A stretch of 64,000 nt of DNA from Blakeslea trispora (taxonomy: Eukaryota > Mucoromycota > Mucoromycetes > Mucorales > Choanephoraceae). Both the position numbers and the translations under genes were made by a program. Below the pieces are notes generated by a model. It made no database searches. It saw only the letters and a program-made list of their open reading frames with translations, and was not told the DNA's origin. The first letter of the stretch is position 1. Each line of letters starts with the position of its first letter. Below are positions 1 to 12,087 of the stretch, piece by piece. Where the stretch lies: positions 434,001-498,000 of the forward strand of contig JAIWNE010000002.1 of assembly GCA_025331445.1 (NCBI GenBank). The letters run 5' to 3'.

Positions 1-2
1 AG

Positions 3-1703
3 GACGTCCTCAACTATCTGACTTCAACCGAACTCCATTCCTCTTGTTATGTCAATAGCGATGAGGGTGGACGTGCACTTGTACATGACATTATTAAGAT
101 GAATCCTATGGTCGCCAAGCTAGACCACATCGCAAATACCCAAGCCAATGACCTTGAAAGAGAAAAGAGCCGCACACATGCTGCAATGACAACATGGCGA
201 ATGAAAAAAGAAAAAATTGCTTCAGTTCAAACTATCCCTAGATTGCAACAACAAATCGAAGATCTCGTCACTGCAATGTCACAGCTTCAAAAGGAGCATG
301 CTGCTTTAGCACAGAGCAATATGTCACTTCGTATGCGCGAAGTGGATCAAGAGGCAGCACAGTCAAAATTGGCTAAGCGAAATGCGGTCCTGGAAAAACG
401 TATTAAGAAATACAAAGTTAAATTGGCTAACGCCACCACTCATTCTGAAAGTGACGATGTATCTCCTACAACATTGTCGTCAGCATTGCCATCCCCAAAT
501 ACGGCTGCTATTTTTGCATCCCTTCCCACCTCTATGGCACCTGAAGGTATCGAAGTGAACGTAGAGCATATGAGCGACAAGCGTCAAGATCAATACAATT
601 CCTTTGTTGCTTCCTTGCGTGGCTCAGGCGATTTTGGTGCTTTGATCGCAGGTGCACTTGCTCCTAAGCTCGCTGATGAAGAAAAAGAGCAACAATTAGA
701 AAAGAAAAAAGACATGTCAGAGACCGAAAAGCGATTACTAGAAGAACAAGAGAACCGTAAGAAGATAGATATGACACTACAGAATGTAACATCTGAACTC
801 GTTGCCATCAAGCTTGATCATTTTGAAACCAAGCAGCGATATGAGACTCTTTACCATCATTGTGAACAGCTCACAGCTCAAATCCAATCTATGCAAGAAT
901 CACAAAACACACTTGTACAAAAAATTATCTATCTTGAAAGCGAACTCGACGATGCTCAAGCTGAAAGAGACCAGATCCTACAAGATCAAGAAGAAGTGCT
1001 TGATGTAGCTATGGTAGCCAAGAAGACAGCTGCCGAACTCCAGTTTGAAAAATTAGCCATGGCTAAAGAAATGGAGCGTTTGGAGCATGTCATCAAAGAG
1101 CTTGAAGAAGAGAAGAAAGCATTCTTCATGCCACGCTCCTCTTTTACTGAAGAAGTCTTTGCTGCTCATTCAATCCTGTTTGGTCCTAGCAAACTGACAA
1201 GTCAAAAAGAGGCCAATAGACGACACACAATGCAACTGGGAAGTCACAAGACTGCAGATGATGAGTACAAGACTAAATTTGTCGAAAGTGAACTCCGTTG
1301 TCGTGAACTCGAAAAATACCTTGCAGAGACAAAGGTTAGATTGGCCGAATTTGAATCAGGAACAGGCACCATTAGCAGCCCTAGAGGATCAATACAGTTG
1401 CAGCGCCGTGCATCGCTCTACAACAACAAGAGAAGCTCTGCTGCATCTCTCTCTATGTTGGCCAACCGAATGAGCACCCCTACATCACCACGTGAACGTA
1501 GAGGATCCACCGAAAGCTATGCTTCCTCTGTCACATCACTGACATCTGTTAATAGTAGTAACTACAACAGCAAGCGATCCAGTATGTATTCTAGAATCTG
1601 GAATGCTTTTGGTACACCCACAACACCTATCAATACAACGGTTCCCAATAACATAAAGAGTGAAGTTTTATGTCAAGAGCCAGAGATCATTGAACAGCAA
1701 TAA
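3..1703 (+). CDS. Coiled-coil protein, 5'-truncated by the window edge
   Basis: The reading frame is open from base 3 to the TAA at 1701-1703, so the true start lies upstream of the window and the first internal ATG (99) is probably not the start. At least 567 residues are visible. They are dominated by charged heptad-like sequence (roughly residues 40-140 and 200-360 of the visible part), consistent with long coiled coils. The C-terminal third is rich in Ser and Thr and has basic Ser motifs (RRAS, KRSS) that look like phosphorylation targets. No enzymatic motif is visible and I do not recognise the family. A structural or scaffold role is inference from composition only. No introns are apparent in the visible part. 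Confidence 0.75.
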   Translation, partial: DVLNYLTSTELHSSCYVNSDEGGRALVHDIIKMNPMVAKLDHIANTQANDLEREKSRTHAAMTTWRMKKEKIASVQTIPRLQQQIEDLVTAMSQLQKEHAALAQSNMSLRMREVDQEAAQSKLAKRNAVLEKRIKKYKVKLANATTHSESDDVSPTTLSSALPSPNTAAIFASLPTSMAPEGIEVNVEHMSDKRQDQYNSFVASLRGSGDFGALIAGALAPKLADEEKEQQLEKKKDMSETEKRLLEEQENRKKIDMTLQNVTSELVAIKLDHFETKQRYETLYHHCEQLTAQIQSMQESQNTLVQKIIYLESELDDAQAERDQILQDQEEVLDVAMVAKKTAAELQFEKLAMAKEMERLEHVIKELEEEKKAFFMPRSSFTEEVFAAHSILFGPSKLTSQKEANRRHTMQLGSHKTADDEYKTKFVESELRCRELEKYLAETKVRLAEFESGTGTISSPRGSIQLQRRASLYNNKRSSAASLSMLANRMSTPTSPRERRGSTESYASSVTSLTSVNSSNYNSKRSSMYSRIWNAFGTPTTPINTTVPNNIKSEVLCQEPEIIEQQ

Positions 1704-2107
1704 TTGTAATACCCTTCCTTTATTATCATTATTATAACTAACTACTACTATTACACATCTATTATTATTATCTCTTGCTTTATATATCTGTCTATTTTAT
1801 ATAATAAAAAAAAACCCCCCTTTTTTCTGCAAAATTGATAAAAATAGGAAAGTTGTCGTTTCTCCCACGTAAACTGATGCTCTTTCTATTTGTTGTCATC
1901 CCTCTCTCTTTTTTTTTTCCCTCGGTTTGCTGACATATGAAAAGAAGATTTGCCTTTCTTTCACATGCAAGTAAAACAACTATTGGTATAAGACTATTCC
2001 CCCACAATATGAGGAATAGTAACACAAGGAAGCTTGTATTTAAACTCATTAGAATAATCTGATTCTCATTGCTCTTTCTACTTTTTTAACTTTTTTTAAT
2101 ACATATC
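1704..2107. other. Intergenic spacer between two plus-strand genes
   Basis: This is AT-rich 3' flank followed by the 5' flank of the START-domain gene. It holds A and T homopolymers (near 1805 and 1909) and a pyrimidine-rich stretch just before the ATG at 2108. I see no gene in it. Confidence 0.6.
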
Positions 2108-3075
2108 ATGACCGTAACAAATCCTCACGCTCAAGCTCTAAAAGATGCCATGAACCAATTGAAGCAATATTCTAGCTCATTGGATGGATGGCATATGAGC
2201 CAAGAGAAGGAAGGTGTCAAGCTCTTTAGTAAGACAGTAGACTCAAGCTCTTTCCCATTGGTTCGTGGTGAAGCTATGTTGAATGGTCATCAATTTACTG
2301 CTCAACAAGTAGCTACTGTTGCTACTTTGCCTGGCTGTAGAAAGATGTGTAAGCAGGGTTTAGTTGCCATCATAGTTTCTTCTTCTCTTTTGCAAAAGAT
2401 GTATGAGCTAATCATTGTTTCAAAAAATAAATAGGGGATGAAAAATACGATACATCTGAAATAAAGAAAATGTATGGTCGATACGAGTCTTTGTTTTGGG
2501 TCAAGATGAAGGCGCCATGGCCTGTCAGTCCTCGAGATTTGTGTGCTACATCTTATCGCGAGATTTCTGAAGATGAGTGCTACATTGTTATGGTGTCAGT
2601 CGAAGATGATGCAGTTCCTCCTATCTCTGGTTGTGTTCGTGCCAACTTGATACTATCGGGCTGGAAGATCGCCAAGACAGAAGCTGGTATTGCCATTACC
2701 TATATTACCCAAGTCGACTTGGCTGGTTCTATTCCCTCAGCTTTTCTAAAGAGCATTCAACAACAAGTGCCTTTGTGTGCAGGTGCAGTGGCCAATTACA
2801 TACAAGAATATGGTTATGCCCCTACCACTTACGAATGTACAGCTGAATTTAAGCTTGAAACTTTTGAGCATGCAAAGAAAGCGTATGTTGCTCAGTTAGA
2901 TGGCACAGGCAACGCTAGCTGGTTAGTCTCCAAGAAGATGTATCCTTCTGGCTTCAAGGTATCTCTTAGTGGTACAGGTGCTACCGAGCAAATTGTTGAT
3001 CATAAAAATGGTGATAAGCTGTTGACTGTATCTGATATAAATGGACCTCTTACTGTCACAATAAACAAAGCTTAA
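2108..3075 (+). CDS. START-domain (StAR-related) lipid-binding protein
   Basis: Two exons, 2108-2348 and 2435-3075, joined across an 86-nt GT-AG intron. The splice gives 293 residues and rebuilds the START signature around the junction, CRKM-W-DEKYD, where Trp is split by the intron. Downstream are the family blocks WPVSPRDLC, ITYITQVDLAGSIPSAFL and a C-terminal region rich in small residues. START domains bind one lipid (sterol, phospholipid or ceramide) in a hydrophobic cavity and move it between membranes. The ligand cannot be read from this sequence. There is no signal peptide, so the protein is probably cytosolic. The first exon's reading frame continues into the intron but stops at 2434. 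It converges on the GATA-like gene downstream. Confidence 0.85.
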
Positions 3076-4354
3076 GTTATTCTTTAAGTCATTCTCAATC
3101 TGCAAGAAATTATCAGCTTTTGAGAGAACATACTCCTTCATTTCCCCATCTGTATAAACTGATTATCTGTTTGCAGAAAAATGTAACAATGCAAACCATA
3201 AATGGATGAGGTACAAGCATAATCGTACATGATCAAAGGAGTCATTACAGACTTTATTTTAGTTTATATAATGTTGCCAACATCTAATGCGATCATAACA
3301 AGTGTCCTTCTCATCTTTTCAATAGTAAAGCAACTTGATGCTACCTCTATTTCGAATGGAAATTTGAGAATATATACAGGTTGCGAAAGATTTCTGTAGT
3401 CCATTAAAAAGATTAGACGAATATCATTATAGCATGAGAATTATCTTCTCCGACTGAAAGATCAAGGACTATCTTTCGTTGGACAAGAAAAGAGGTCATT
3501 CAGCAACAATCTCGCTTTTCGAGAAAACTTGTGCTTCTAGTTTCACTTCTTCATTTACAGCGTTTTCTTTGTGCATTTCATTATTTTTCTTTGTCATTGA
3601 AGGGAAGTTAAGCTTTAGGGAGTCTGTACTCCTCTCGGTCGTTGATCTAAATCACAAGTATGACATCAAGTCTATATCAATTGGAATAAAAAGCAAGATA
3701 GACACCGCTTTTGATACCCACCAGATAACTTGAAAGAAGTGAATTGCTCTTTTTCGAACAAAAATAAAAAAAAAGATTTGGTCAACAATCCCACTCAACC
3801 AAGATCAACACAAATTTCCCTTTCTTTAACTTTTTTTGCCCGGGAATTGCCGCCGAGATCATAAAGAGAGAGAAAAAAAAAAAAAGAAAAGTATGGAAAT
3901 TCAATAAATCCGATTATTCCACGTGTTGGCTTGAGTATTTGTAGGCCAAATGATTCAATGTGACACATCAATATAGACAAATGTATATATATATAGTAAG
4001 AAAAAGGTTATCATCATGACAAGGTCAGGTCCCATTCCATTAATAGACAATTTTGTATTATGGCTTGATCTGTTGGGGGGGGGGGGATTGAAAGAAACAT
4101 GGGAGGGGGGAGAGGGGCGGGGATATTCTTGGCAACAACATTAATTACAGTAAATCATATTTAGTTTTGTTTTTTAAATGAAATATAGCAATAAGATAAC
4201 TTCTTTTTATTATGTACAAAAATGAGCGTATATTAGAAGCAAAAGGACAAAGAAAAAAAAAGGGGATGGCGAATAACAAACAAATAGCAACAAAAAAAAA
4301 AGTTTACATAGAAAATCATATAGACAAGAAATAAATAACAAGCATACAGATAGT
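3076..4354. other. Convergent intergenic region with homopolymer tracts
   Basis: This is 3' flank of both neighbours. It contains a G tract (about 4075-4086), several A8-A13 tracts and an AT-rich stretch. The short ORFs here (for example 3479-3733) lack recognisable domains. I see no supported gene. Confidence 0.5.
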
Positions 4355-5640
4355 TTAAAGTGTGGCTTCACTGAGAGAAGGAGAATGGCCCATCATCAAT
4401 TCTTCGTCTTCTGCATCATGCTGGCTATTGAGAATCCATCCAACTTTCCAAGGACGACCACAATTCCAATATTTAGGAGTACAGAAGAAAAGCTCAATAT
4501 CCTCTTCGGGATCCACTTGGCCATCAGGGCGAGACTGGCGCATCTGATCTATTAGGTGCATGGCTTTGCGCTTCTCTTCTTTACAGAGAACCCAGCGGCA
4601 ATGGCGACAAACACAACCACCACTTTTGTTGTATCTAAATTTGTACAAAAATAATAAACAAATAAATAAAATCAGCCTTTTTTTTTTCTTTGGCCTAGAC
4701 AAGTCTTTTCTTACCTTAAACCACACTTGTTACAGAGATAGACAAAAGGCTTGCCTTTGTCATTGAATATGGTACTCGTAGGGAAAGGCCAATTGAAAGC
4801 TTTGCGCATACAGCCATCGGATGTCTCATGACAAGCTTGGCATGGGCCCTTAACACGAGAAGGTCTTCCTGAAGCAGTTTGATTTTGTGAGTTTTTGCGA
4901 CGAGCAGCAGGTTTCTTACGATGTGAGGATTTAGTCGATTCATCTTCCTGCCAGGATGCCATTGAATGGTCAGTAGTAGATTGCTCAATAGGGTTTGATG
5001 TATCTTCTGATTTTAATGATGTATCTGATGGTTTTGACTGCCAATCATGATGTGTAGGTAAGACGAGATCGTCATAAATGGTATTGTCTTTAGACCAATG
5101 GTGTCGGGGTATCTCAATTTGCATAGGTCTCACGCGTCTTTCTGGGCGAGGTGCCGAGAGTCTATTTTTACTGCAAGTTTTGCGATGGTGCCTTGCCATC
5201 GATACACGTTGGCGAAGTGACCAAAGAATGCCTCCTCCTCTACAGAGCACTTGAGGTGTGTGATTATCGTTTAGTTGAAATACAACACTCTTGTCTACCA
5301 TATGATGAGAGGGTGATTTATGAGGAATTGATTTACGCTTTCTATACGAGCTAGAAGTAGCCAAAGATGATATGCTTTCTTCTTCATCTTCAGAAGTATC
5401 AAGTAAAAGCTCAGGCGGAGAAGGCATTGTATGAACAGGAGAGACACGACGAAAAGCACTGACAATTGGCTCACCCTTGTCGTTACTGCTACTGTGATGT
5501 ACTATATCTTCGGGGGAAGGCTGGCGATCAAAAAATAATCGCTGATGGCAATTTTCATTGCTTAGCTCTGCATGACGATGATGTGTATGTTGATAATCAT
5601 AAGGTGGTGTAGTTGGTGTATTTAAGGCTGAGACATTCAT
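4355..5640 (-). CDS. GATA-like zinc-finger protein, probable transcription factor
   Basis: Two exons on the minus strand, 5640-4715 and 4634-4355, with an 80-nt intron (GTAAGA donor, TTTAG acceptor), giving 401 residues. The intron lies inside the zinc-binding region. It joins CNKCGLR to YNKSGG, which recalls the CNxCGL(Y/R)xK end of GATA fingers. The first Cys pair (CQAC) is 32 residues before the second (CNKC), much longer than the 17-20 loop of canonical GATA fingers. A further Cys cluster (CVCRHCRWVLC) follows. The N-terminal 270 residues are low complexity and rich in Ser, His and basic residues, with an RRKKPAARRK-like segment just before the finger that could be a nuclear localisation signal. 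DNA binding is inferred; no target is known. Confidence 0.7.
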
Positions 5641-8600
5641 TTTCTTTTTTGTGTTCTATCGAATGTACTTTCTTTTTTTTTATCTATCAGATGGAATTCG
5701 CTTATGTGTCTAAAAGATCGAAACAAGTCAACGCTTGACTATGTTGATTTGGGATTTATTTGACTTACAAAAAAAGATATAATGTAAACAAAACAAGAAA
5801 ATGAAAGTGAAAAAAAGAGCGGATCAAGTAAAAAAGAGAAAAGGTATTTATACAGAAAAAAGGAATCAAAAAGAAAGTAAAAAGAAAAAGGTTTCTTGAT
5901 ACGAACAAGAGATAGGGTTTTTATAGATCAAAAAGGGATTGAAGAACTCTTTTCCGGAAAAGCAGATGCCCGGTGTAAAGAAGGAGCCGGCGCCGATTTA
6001 GCTGCAAATTTCCTTACGGCTAAACATCACCCATATTTCATCATGGTTTGCCAAAAGCGGAGAGTTAAAGAAAATGGTTTATTTTCTCTTGTGTCAGAAG
6101 GTTCTTTTTTCATAATTCCTGCCTTGTGTGATTTGTATTCTCTACTCCTCCTCCTCCCCCCCCCCCTCCTCCTCCTCCCCACTCTCTCTCCCCGCAACTC
6201 AAATCAAGGTAAGGACTACTTTGCTGCTTTTTAAGGGAGAACAAAGAGAAATGTGTAAATCAAAAATCCATTCGACAAAGCAAGTACATCATCTTTGTCT
6301 TTCACTTCAGTCGTTCAACATAACCATGAGATAATTTTGCTGTGTAGAAATCAACACTTAAGCGGAAGTTTCATCGCCTTGAAGAATTCGGGAAAAGATT
6401 TTTTAGAGCATTGCGGCGATTCAACACAAGAGAAGTATATTTATATATATTTTTACCACAATAGAAGAAAGAGAGGAAGGTGACTGAACATATAGGGTTA
6501 TCAGTAATGCAAGAAAATCATCTCCCCTCTCTCTTCTTTCCCTTCTCTCTGCGAAATTTGGGTGCGTGTGATTTGGATCAGAAAACGAGATTCTTTGTTT
6601 TCCATTTGATTCAAGTCATGATTTATAACAGTTACAATTACAATTGTAATAGCTTACATATGAATAAGTGGAGGGCTTGGTAATTGATTATTGGCCAGGG
6701 TGAATATCAGTCCGAGTTTCAGTTGCCGGTTTCATTTAGCCATGCACATAGATACTGTTAAGATGCGCCGTCCTTTCTATTGATTTCGAAAAAGGATGTG
6801 CCACGCAATCTTCAGTCTTATTGTGGAAGGCAGTAATATGCACACGAGTTATATTTCTCTTAATGATTACTTGATCTGTATAGCAAAACATGCTAACTTG
6901 TGTCTAATTCTCTTGTTCTCTTTTTTCCCTTTGATCTGTCTTTTTCTTTCTCTTTCTTTAAAAAAAAAAGAATCCATTAAAGCGGGGAGGACAAGGAGTA
7001 AAGTACAGTTTTTAAAAAAAAGAAGAAGGGCTTCTTTTCTTTCTATTACTCTCATCCAACTGAAAACTTCTTCTGGATCTATTAGCTAGAGATCAAAAGT
7101 TATGGTATCAGAAATCAGTAAGGATTCATGACTTCAATGTTGCTTTGTTCACAAGCTGTGACAAATCTAATTTAATTTGTCAGCACTGTATTATTAATCT
7201 ATGATCTTGTCTTGTTCGGGTTTTCTAATGTATATATTTTTTTTTACAATTTCTGATCTCGATTGAATGGATTGTTTTTACTGAATAAGCCTTTCTTTTT
7301 TATTTTTTTCTTGAGAAATAACAAGCTTTGCTTATCATTATTGGGCTGTCTTTAACCGCATTTAAAGAAAAAAAAAGGGGGGACACAAGACAATGAATAA
7401 AAAAGGAATGGAAACGTCAGCAAAAAATGAGGCTGTCAAAGCCCACAATTGTACGTACAGTAAATACATTTCTTCAAGTGCTCCTTTGTTAAATATGACA
7501 TCAGCAACAAGGAAACTATATCGAAGTAATGGATTTTATCCATGTTCAATTGAGTGATTTTTTTCTTTTCATATGAATATATCAAAGCCGATTTAAGTCA
7601 ACATGATCGGAATGAAAAATAAGTTCTTCATTTTTCTGTAGCAGTAGTACGAGATGTAACTTTTTTTCTTGTTCACTCGTTTTTTGATCTAAAGATTTCT
7701 TTTCTTTAGATTACGCAGAGATCGTATTTCCTTACTATTATAATTGATCTTTAAACAAGTGTCTCCTTTTAAAGTAAATTTAAATCTAGAAAGGAAAAAA
7801 AAAAGGCAGAGAGAGCGTGCACAAGCTTCCCCTCCTCTTTCATACACTCTATTGAATCGATGACGTGCGAAGGTTTGTTTCTTTTCTGATTGAGAACACA
7901 GAATAACACGTCAGCAGTACAAAGTCGAATACCAATGTACCAAAACTAAACAAAATGAAACTTGGCACTATCTTAATATCTAAGTAATAAATGTACAATA
8001 GCCATAATGTCTTTGCTTTTATTAGTAATTGGGGGAGGAGGGCTTTCTATATCGAAGCAAGAGTTTTTTCATGGTCTTGAAAGCTATAATAACACTATTT
8101 TATTCCTAAGAATAGAGAAGCTGCTTCTAGATAGTCAGCCTATTTTTTTTTTGGTTCTTTTGTGTACCATTTGGTGTCATACTTATAAGATCAGCTTTTA
8201 AGCCATATTTATACAGAGTTGACGTGATATTACTTTAGCATGAGAATTGTTGGCTGTAAAACATGCGGCTCTTAGCACAATTTTAAGTGATTATAATATT
8301 TGGTCAATCAATACACTATTTCTAGAAATGACTGAACAAAAGCTAGTGTGTAAAAAAAAAATTGAATGGATTCTCCCCTTTTTTTAAGAAATAGATTTAT
8401 CAGTAGCTTCAAGATTCATTTCTTTCTTCTGATCTTCATATAAATTATTACATGTCGTAGCCATCAACATCTTGTCAGTGAACCAATTTATGATTGCGTT
8501 TCTCTCATTACTCTCTTGCCCTTTTAGGGATTATATTGCAGAGTTATGTTATTGAGTGATTTGTCCTTGTTGCTCTTAGTGAGAGAACCTTATTGAATTC

Positions 8601-8900
8601 AATTTGTATGTTGTGTTCAAGTAGAATTGACTCGGATTGAGTTCATTTGTGATGTTATTATCTTGATGGTTTATTTGATTGTACATATATAGATTCTTAT
8701 TGCCAGATGCTGAAACTTGAATGTGCTCACATCAACACATATGGGATTCTCTTGTACCACACTCCCAGTTCTCAGATTAGCTTTCAAATGTCATCTATTG
8801 TCACTCAGCAATTAGTATTATTTCTAAAGTAGCTCTCAATAGTCTCAGCTTTTCATATGAGTTTACTATAAAAAGTGTGATGTGAATGAGAGAATCTTAC
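5641..8900. other. Gene-poor region, no supported gene
   Basis: The first 250 bases are the T- and A-rich 5' flank of the GATA-like gene. The rest is AT-rich with short unsupported ORFs. A C-rich mirror repeat lies at 6145-6177 and several pyrimidine tracts occur. The lower end (about 8600-8900) may contain further decayed exons of the minus-strand pseudogene described next, but its reading frames are broken. Confidence 0.5.
6145..6177. repeat. Homopyrimidine mirror repeat (possible H-DNA)
   Basis: All bases are C or T. The T positions (6146, 6149, 6152, 6155 and 6167, 6170, 6173, 6176) are exactly mirror-symmetric about 6161, with an 11-base C run at the centre. Perfect homopyrimidine mirror repeats can form intramolecular triplex DNA. 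Any role here is inference. Confidence 0.8.
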
Positions 8901-9560
8901 CTTTAACCATAAGGTCAAAGGTTTGGAAGCCTGAGGTCTCTGTAGCACCTGCTCGCTAACTATACGCCTATACCCCAGAGCAAATTTTGCTATGTCGCTG
9001 AGCATTTGAGAAGAGTTAGTACCTGGCATTTTAACTTCTGCAGCAAAGAAACTAACCTTACAGCCTTTGATGTATTTTGCAACATAGAAGTCCGGTTTTG
9101 AGCGTTGATGTATGCCAATGATCTTGCTACTAAACAGCTTACTATTGCCTAATGGCGTTGCGCCAGTAGGCCTAAATGTATAATCAGGTTAGTGAATGTT
9201 ATTCTTTTGGAAATAGAGGGCTACATTGTTGTTCATTATTATGCATTCAATAGAATCCAACAGATGTTAGTCAACGAATGACTCTTCGATCAGAGGTTCA
9301 TGCAAATCTCTTCTTGTCGCTTTAGCCAAGTCTTGACAAACATCATTCTTGGCCCTCTTTTACCGCCTTGTAGAGCAAGGTCTCTTCATCTTCGTCTTCT
9401 TCACTAGAAGACTCAAGATAAGACAAGCAATGAGTACCGCTTTTTATAAATGAAGTTGGTTTATCCTTTTTCTGTATCAATTTGGACTAATAATAAAACA
9501 GAAAACAACCCATCCTTAGCATGAAAAAATAGTTTGGCCTAGATCGTTTACAATGGTTAC
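8901..9560 (-). pseudogene. Decayed gene with a PD-(D/E)XK-like motif
   Basis: Minus-strand coding traces with retained splice sites. One exon runs 9171-8901: its acceptor is at 9172-9173 and a GTAAG donor follows 8901. It is open throughout and encodes a stretch containing KPDF, then 17 residues after the Asp, AEVKMPG. This is the P-D-x(n)-E-x-K arrangement of PD-(D/E)XK nuclease folds. The upstream part (about 9250-9500) encodes an acidic ESSSEEDEDEE segment. It carries a one-base frameshift after KAVKEG and an in-frame TAA a few codons later in ESFVD*HLLDSI, the reading frame resuming on both sides. I recall related sequences as repeated families in Mucorales genomes, but the function is unknown to me. 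The broken upstream exon argues for a pseudogene. It lies 270 bp from the TIR element but outside its ends. Confidence 0.55.
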
Positions 9561-9838
9561 TTTTGCTCAGCGCTCTCATACCAATAAGAAGGATTGCAAA
9601 CTAACTACCATTCACCTGTATTTGTTTTTTCTTATCTGAGTAGTCGGTTTTCTTGTATAGCTCTTCAGCTTGCACTGACAAAATACTAATCGACTTTAAT
9701 GGATTTCGAATTTGAGTGTTTTGCAATAGACAACAACTAATTTTTCATCAATAAAATTCTAAAATGCCTTGAAATTATACTTTACTGATGTTTAAGCAAG
9801 AGTCTTTGGGTGAAACCTTTTGAAAATACATGGCAGGG

Positions 9839-10348
9839 CTGTCATGTCTGGGGGGAGAGAAGATCTAATACTGTGAGAGAGATAAAGTTTATGTAACACT
9901 TACAGCTTCGTTCATTACGCTTCATGTACAAGAGGATGCCTTTTGTGATCGAAACCAATGTTGAAGTGACTGATGGTTCGAGAGAAAGCAGGGAGAGTTT
10001 GCTGAAAGAGCAAAGTTGTAATTCCGGAAATGGCAATAGCAAGGGCAGACAGTTTGTCGCGGGCATTTATATTAAGACCATTCCTGACAAACGGGCATTC
10101 AGGGTTCAAACAGTGGAATGCGCCTTTCATGTTCTATACGCTGTTTTGTCTTTCGCTTGTATGAGCTGTTTTAGATGTTGAAGTTTGTGAAAGCAATAGA
10201 CACAGGTTTGCGACGTGTTGTTTCCGTTGGTAATGATGACTGTTATACAATGGGTATGGTTATCCTGTTTCTGAGTACCACCATAACGCAAGTGTCGTTT
10301 AATTCTGGAGCCGACACGCATACCTTTATCACCAATCATCATAAACAA
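9839..10348 (-). pseudogene. C-terminal part of a Fanzor/TnpB-like (IS605 OrfB family) protein
   Basis: Two consecutive minus-strand reading frames cover this part. The first (10348-10127) starts IGDKGMRVGSRIKR and contains TSQTCVYC. The second (from 10130) begins KGAFHCLNPECP and continues RDKLSALAIAISG. Together they give T-S-Q-x-C-x2-C, then F-x-C-x4-C, then R-D-x2-S-A-x2-I. That is the order of the zinc finger and last RuvC motif (TSxxCxxC ... CxxC ... RDxNAAxNI) at the C-terminus of TnpB and eukaryotic Fanzor proteins. A stop separates the two halves and further stops lie upstream, so this copy is broken. An upstream exon-like stretch (about 10950-10660, with an intron at about 10890-10816) retains long open frames. 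The N-terminal catalytic part was not recognised, so the family call rests on the C-terminal pattern only. Confidence 0.5.
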
Positions 10349-11689
10349 CTGCTTCTACCTTAGGATTCAATTAAAGACATTCTCGAGTACAAACACGGTC
10401 TTTCGACTTCTTCATAAACATTTCTCTTTTCATGTCGCCCTTTTTCATCTTGGAGTTGTGGTACAAGCTTATCACCACATTCTTGTTATCTTGCAAACAT
10501 CTGTACGCATTCTAAACATCCTCTTCATTCTTGACAGTAGTGAAATTTTGACATGACAATGCTGCTTCTGCTTCAGCGACTTGCAGACTGTTTTTCTTCA
10601 TCAAAACCAACTCGTGTCTGTAATAGATTTGATCTTCAGAGGCTTACCGAGAGGCTTTGCAGATTGACCTCCAACAGATATTGCTAACTTTTTACTGTCT
10701 TCAACTCGCTCTCGGGAACTTATATCTTCAAAAGGTCGCTCTCGACTTGAACCAGGAGCACTCTCAGCAGCAATATCTTTGGATGTAGTTTGTTTTAGTT
10801 TCTCTCTGTTTTTCTAAATAGAGTGAAGATAGAGGTTTATGGGTGCTGCTGTTATGAGTCAAGATAAGAAATAGCTTTTACCTTCTGTATGATAAAATCT
10901 TCGTATGTCTTGATACGCTTTTCGCTCTTGGCAGCGCGTTGAGTCCAAATGTTACTATGTTTTGTATTTTGTTAATCGGTATTTCTCATTCATGATGATC
11001 TTGCGATACACACTTGATATTAATACAGAAATGTCATGGTTTTGAACTTATAGGGGGAAAGTGGCTCTGCTCGCTTTTCTTCTTTTGCCGGTCTTTTGCA
11101 AGAGAAAAGTTGTTCTTTGCTATTACTGTTGCCCAAAATTCCTTTTTTGACAATAACTCAAATTGTGTTAGAGCAATCAATGCAGCTTAGTGATTCCCTT
11201 TAAAGATCGCCAACACATATTAAAAGACCCCTTTGATATGGATGTAACATGTTTTTATCTCAATATTAGACTACTTGTTTGGCATCGAGTTGTACACGTT
11301 AGATTGTTTTGTATGTGGAGTGAACGCTATTCACCAAAAAATATTATCAAATTCATTGCTGAGGAAACAATAACAAGAAACCTTCTAAGGTGAACAGTTT
11401 TCTTTCTTTAGAGAAAGCTAAGCTTTTGAAAGGACAAATGGGATCAAATGCTTGATTTATATAGACAAACGATAACAACCAAATTTGATCTTGGTACTTT
11501 TTCTGGTCTCCCTTCCCAAAAAAAAAACAAACTTTCTTTTGCTTATAGCAGGGGGTAAGTTATTTCATATGCCTCAAAATGTATACTGCTGATAGGTTTT
11601 ACATAAAAAAAAATATTGCCTTGGAACCACAAACTTGATTTCATAAAGGGGGCACTTTTTCGTTTTCAGAAGGACTTTCTCCATTATGT

Positions 11690-12087
11690 CAAGTAAGTCA
11701 GAAGGCCTTAAATTGCTCAGTTAGAACGATGTTACTCGAGAGCATGTCTTTCATTTCCTTTTCTAACAGCGTTGCTTAAGCGAACTCCTGGTCCTTGTAA
11801 GAATTGCAAGGCGTTACTGGCTTCGTTCCTGAGACAAATCTTACTTCATTAGCTTGATTGTCTGACTCACTTTCGTTTCTTATTTGTAGTCAAACAAGCT
11901 TGCAATCACTGAATTTTTCTTGTTGAATCTCTTTGGCAGAAGAAAGAGTGAATTTTGATGTTTTGTAATTTTTAGTAATGTTCTTTATGAGCTCACTCAT
12001 CAAAAAGCATTGTATGCAAAAGCTTAAATGAGCGATGGTCATAACAACTTTTATTGGCTTATTACTGGTGCAGTAACGACCAGACAC
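11690..12087 (-). pseudogene. 5' coding remnant of the TIR element
   Basis: The minus-strand frame from 12087 gives a short ORF containing MSELIKNITKNYK and continues, past a TGA at about 11890, into readable sequence (NESESDNQANEVRF, then KPVTPCN) up to another stop. The same region is present at 53270-53620 on the plus strand in the deleted copy, about 80 percent identical by eye. That shows it belongs to the element and not to the host. No domain is recognised. Confidence 0.45.

Noticed and set aside
5896..6234. Plus-strand ORF upstream of the GATA-like gene
   Set aside because: It runs through a C/T mirror repeat and simple sequence, has no domain, and lies in the likely promoter region.
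9824..9831. Target duplication of the longer TIR element
   Set aside because: The octamers on the two sides match at only 5 of 8 positions, which can be chance in AT-rich DNA; it is not claimed as a feature.
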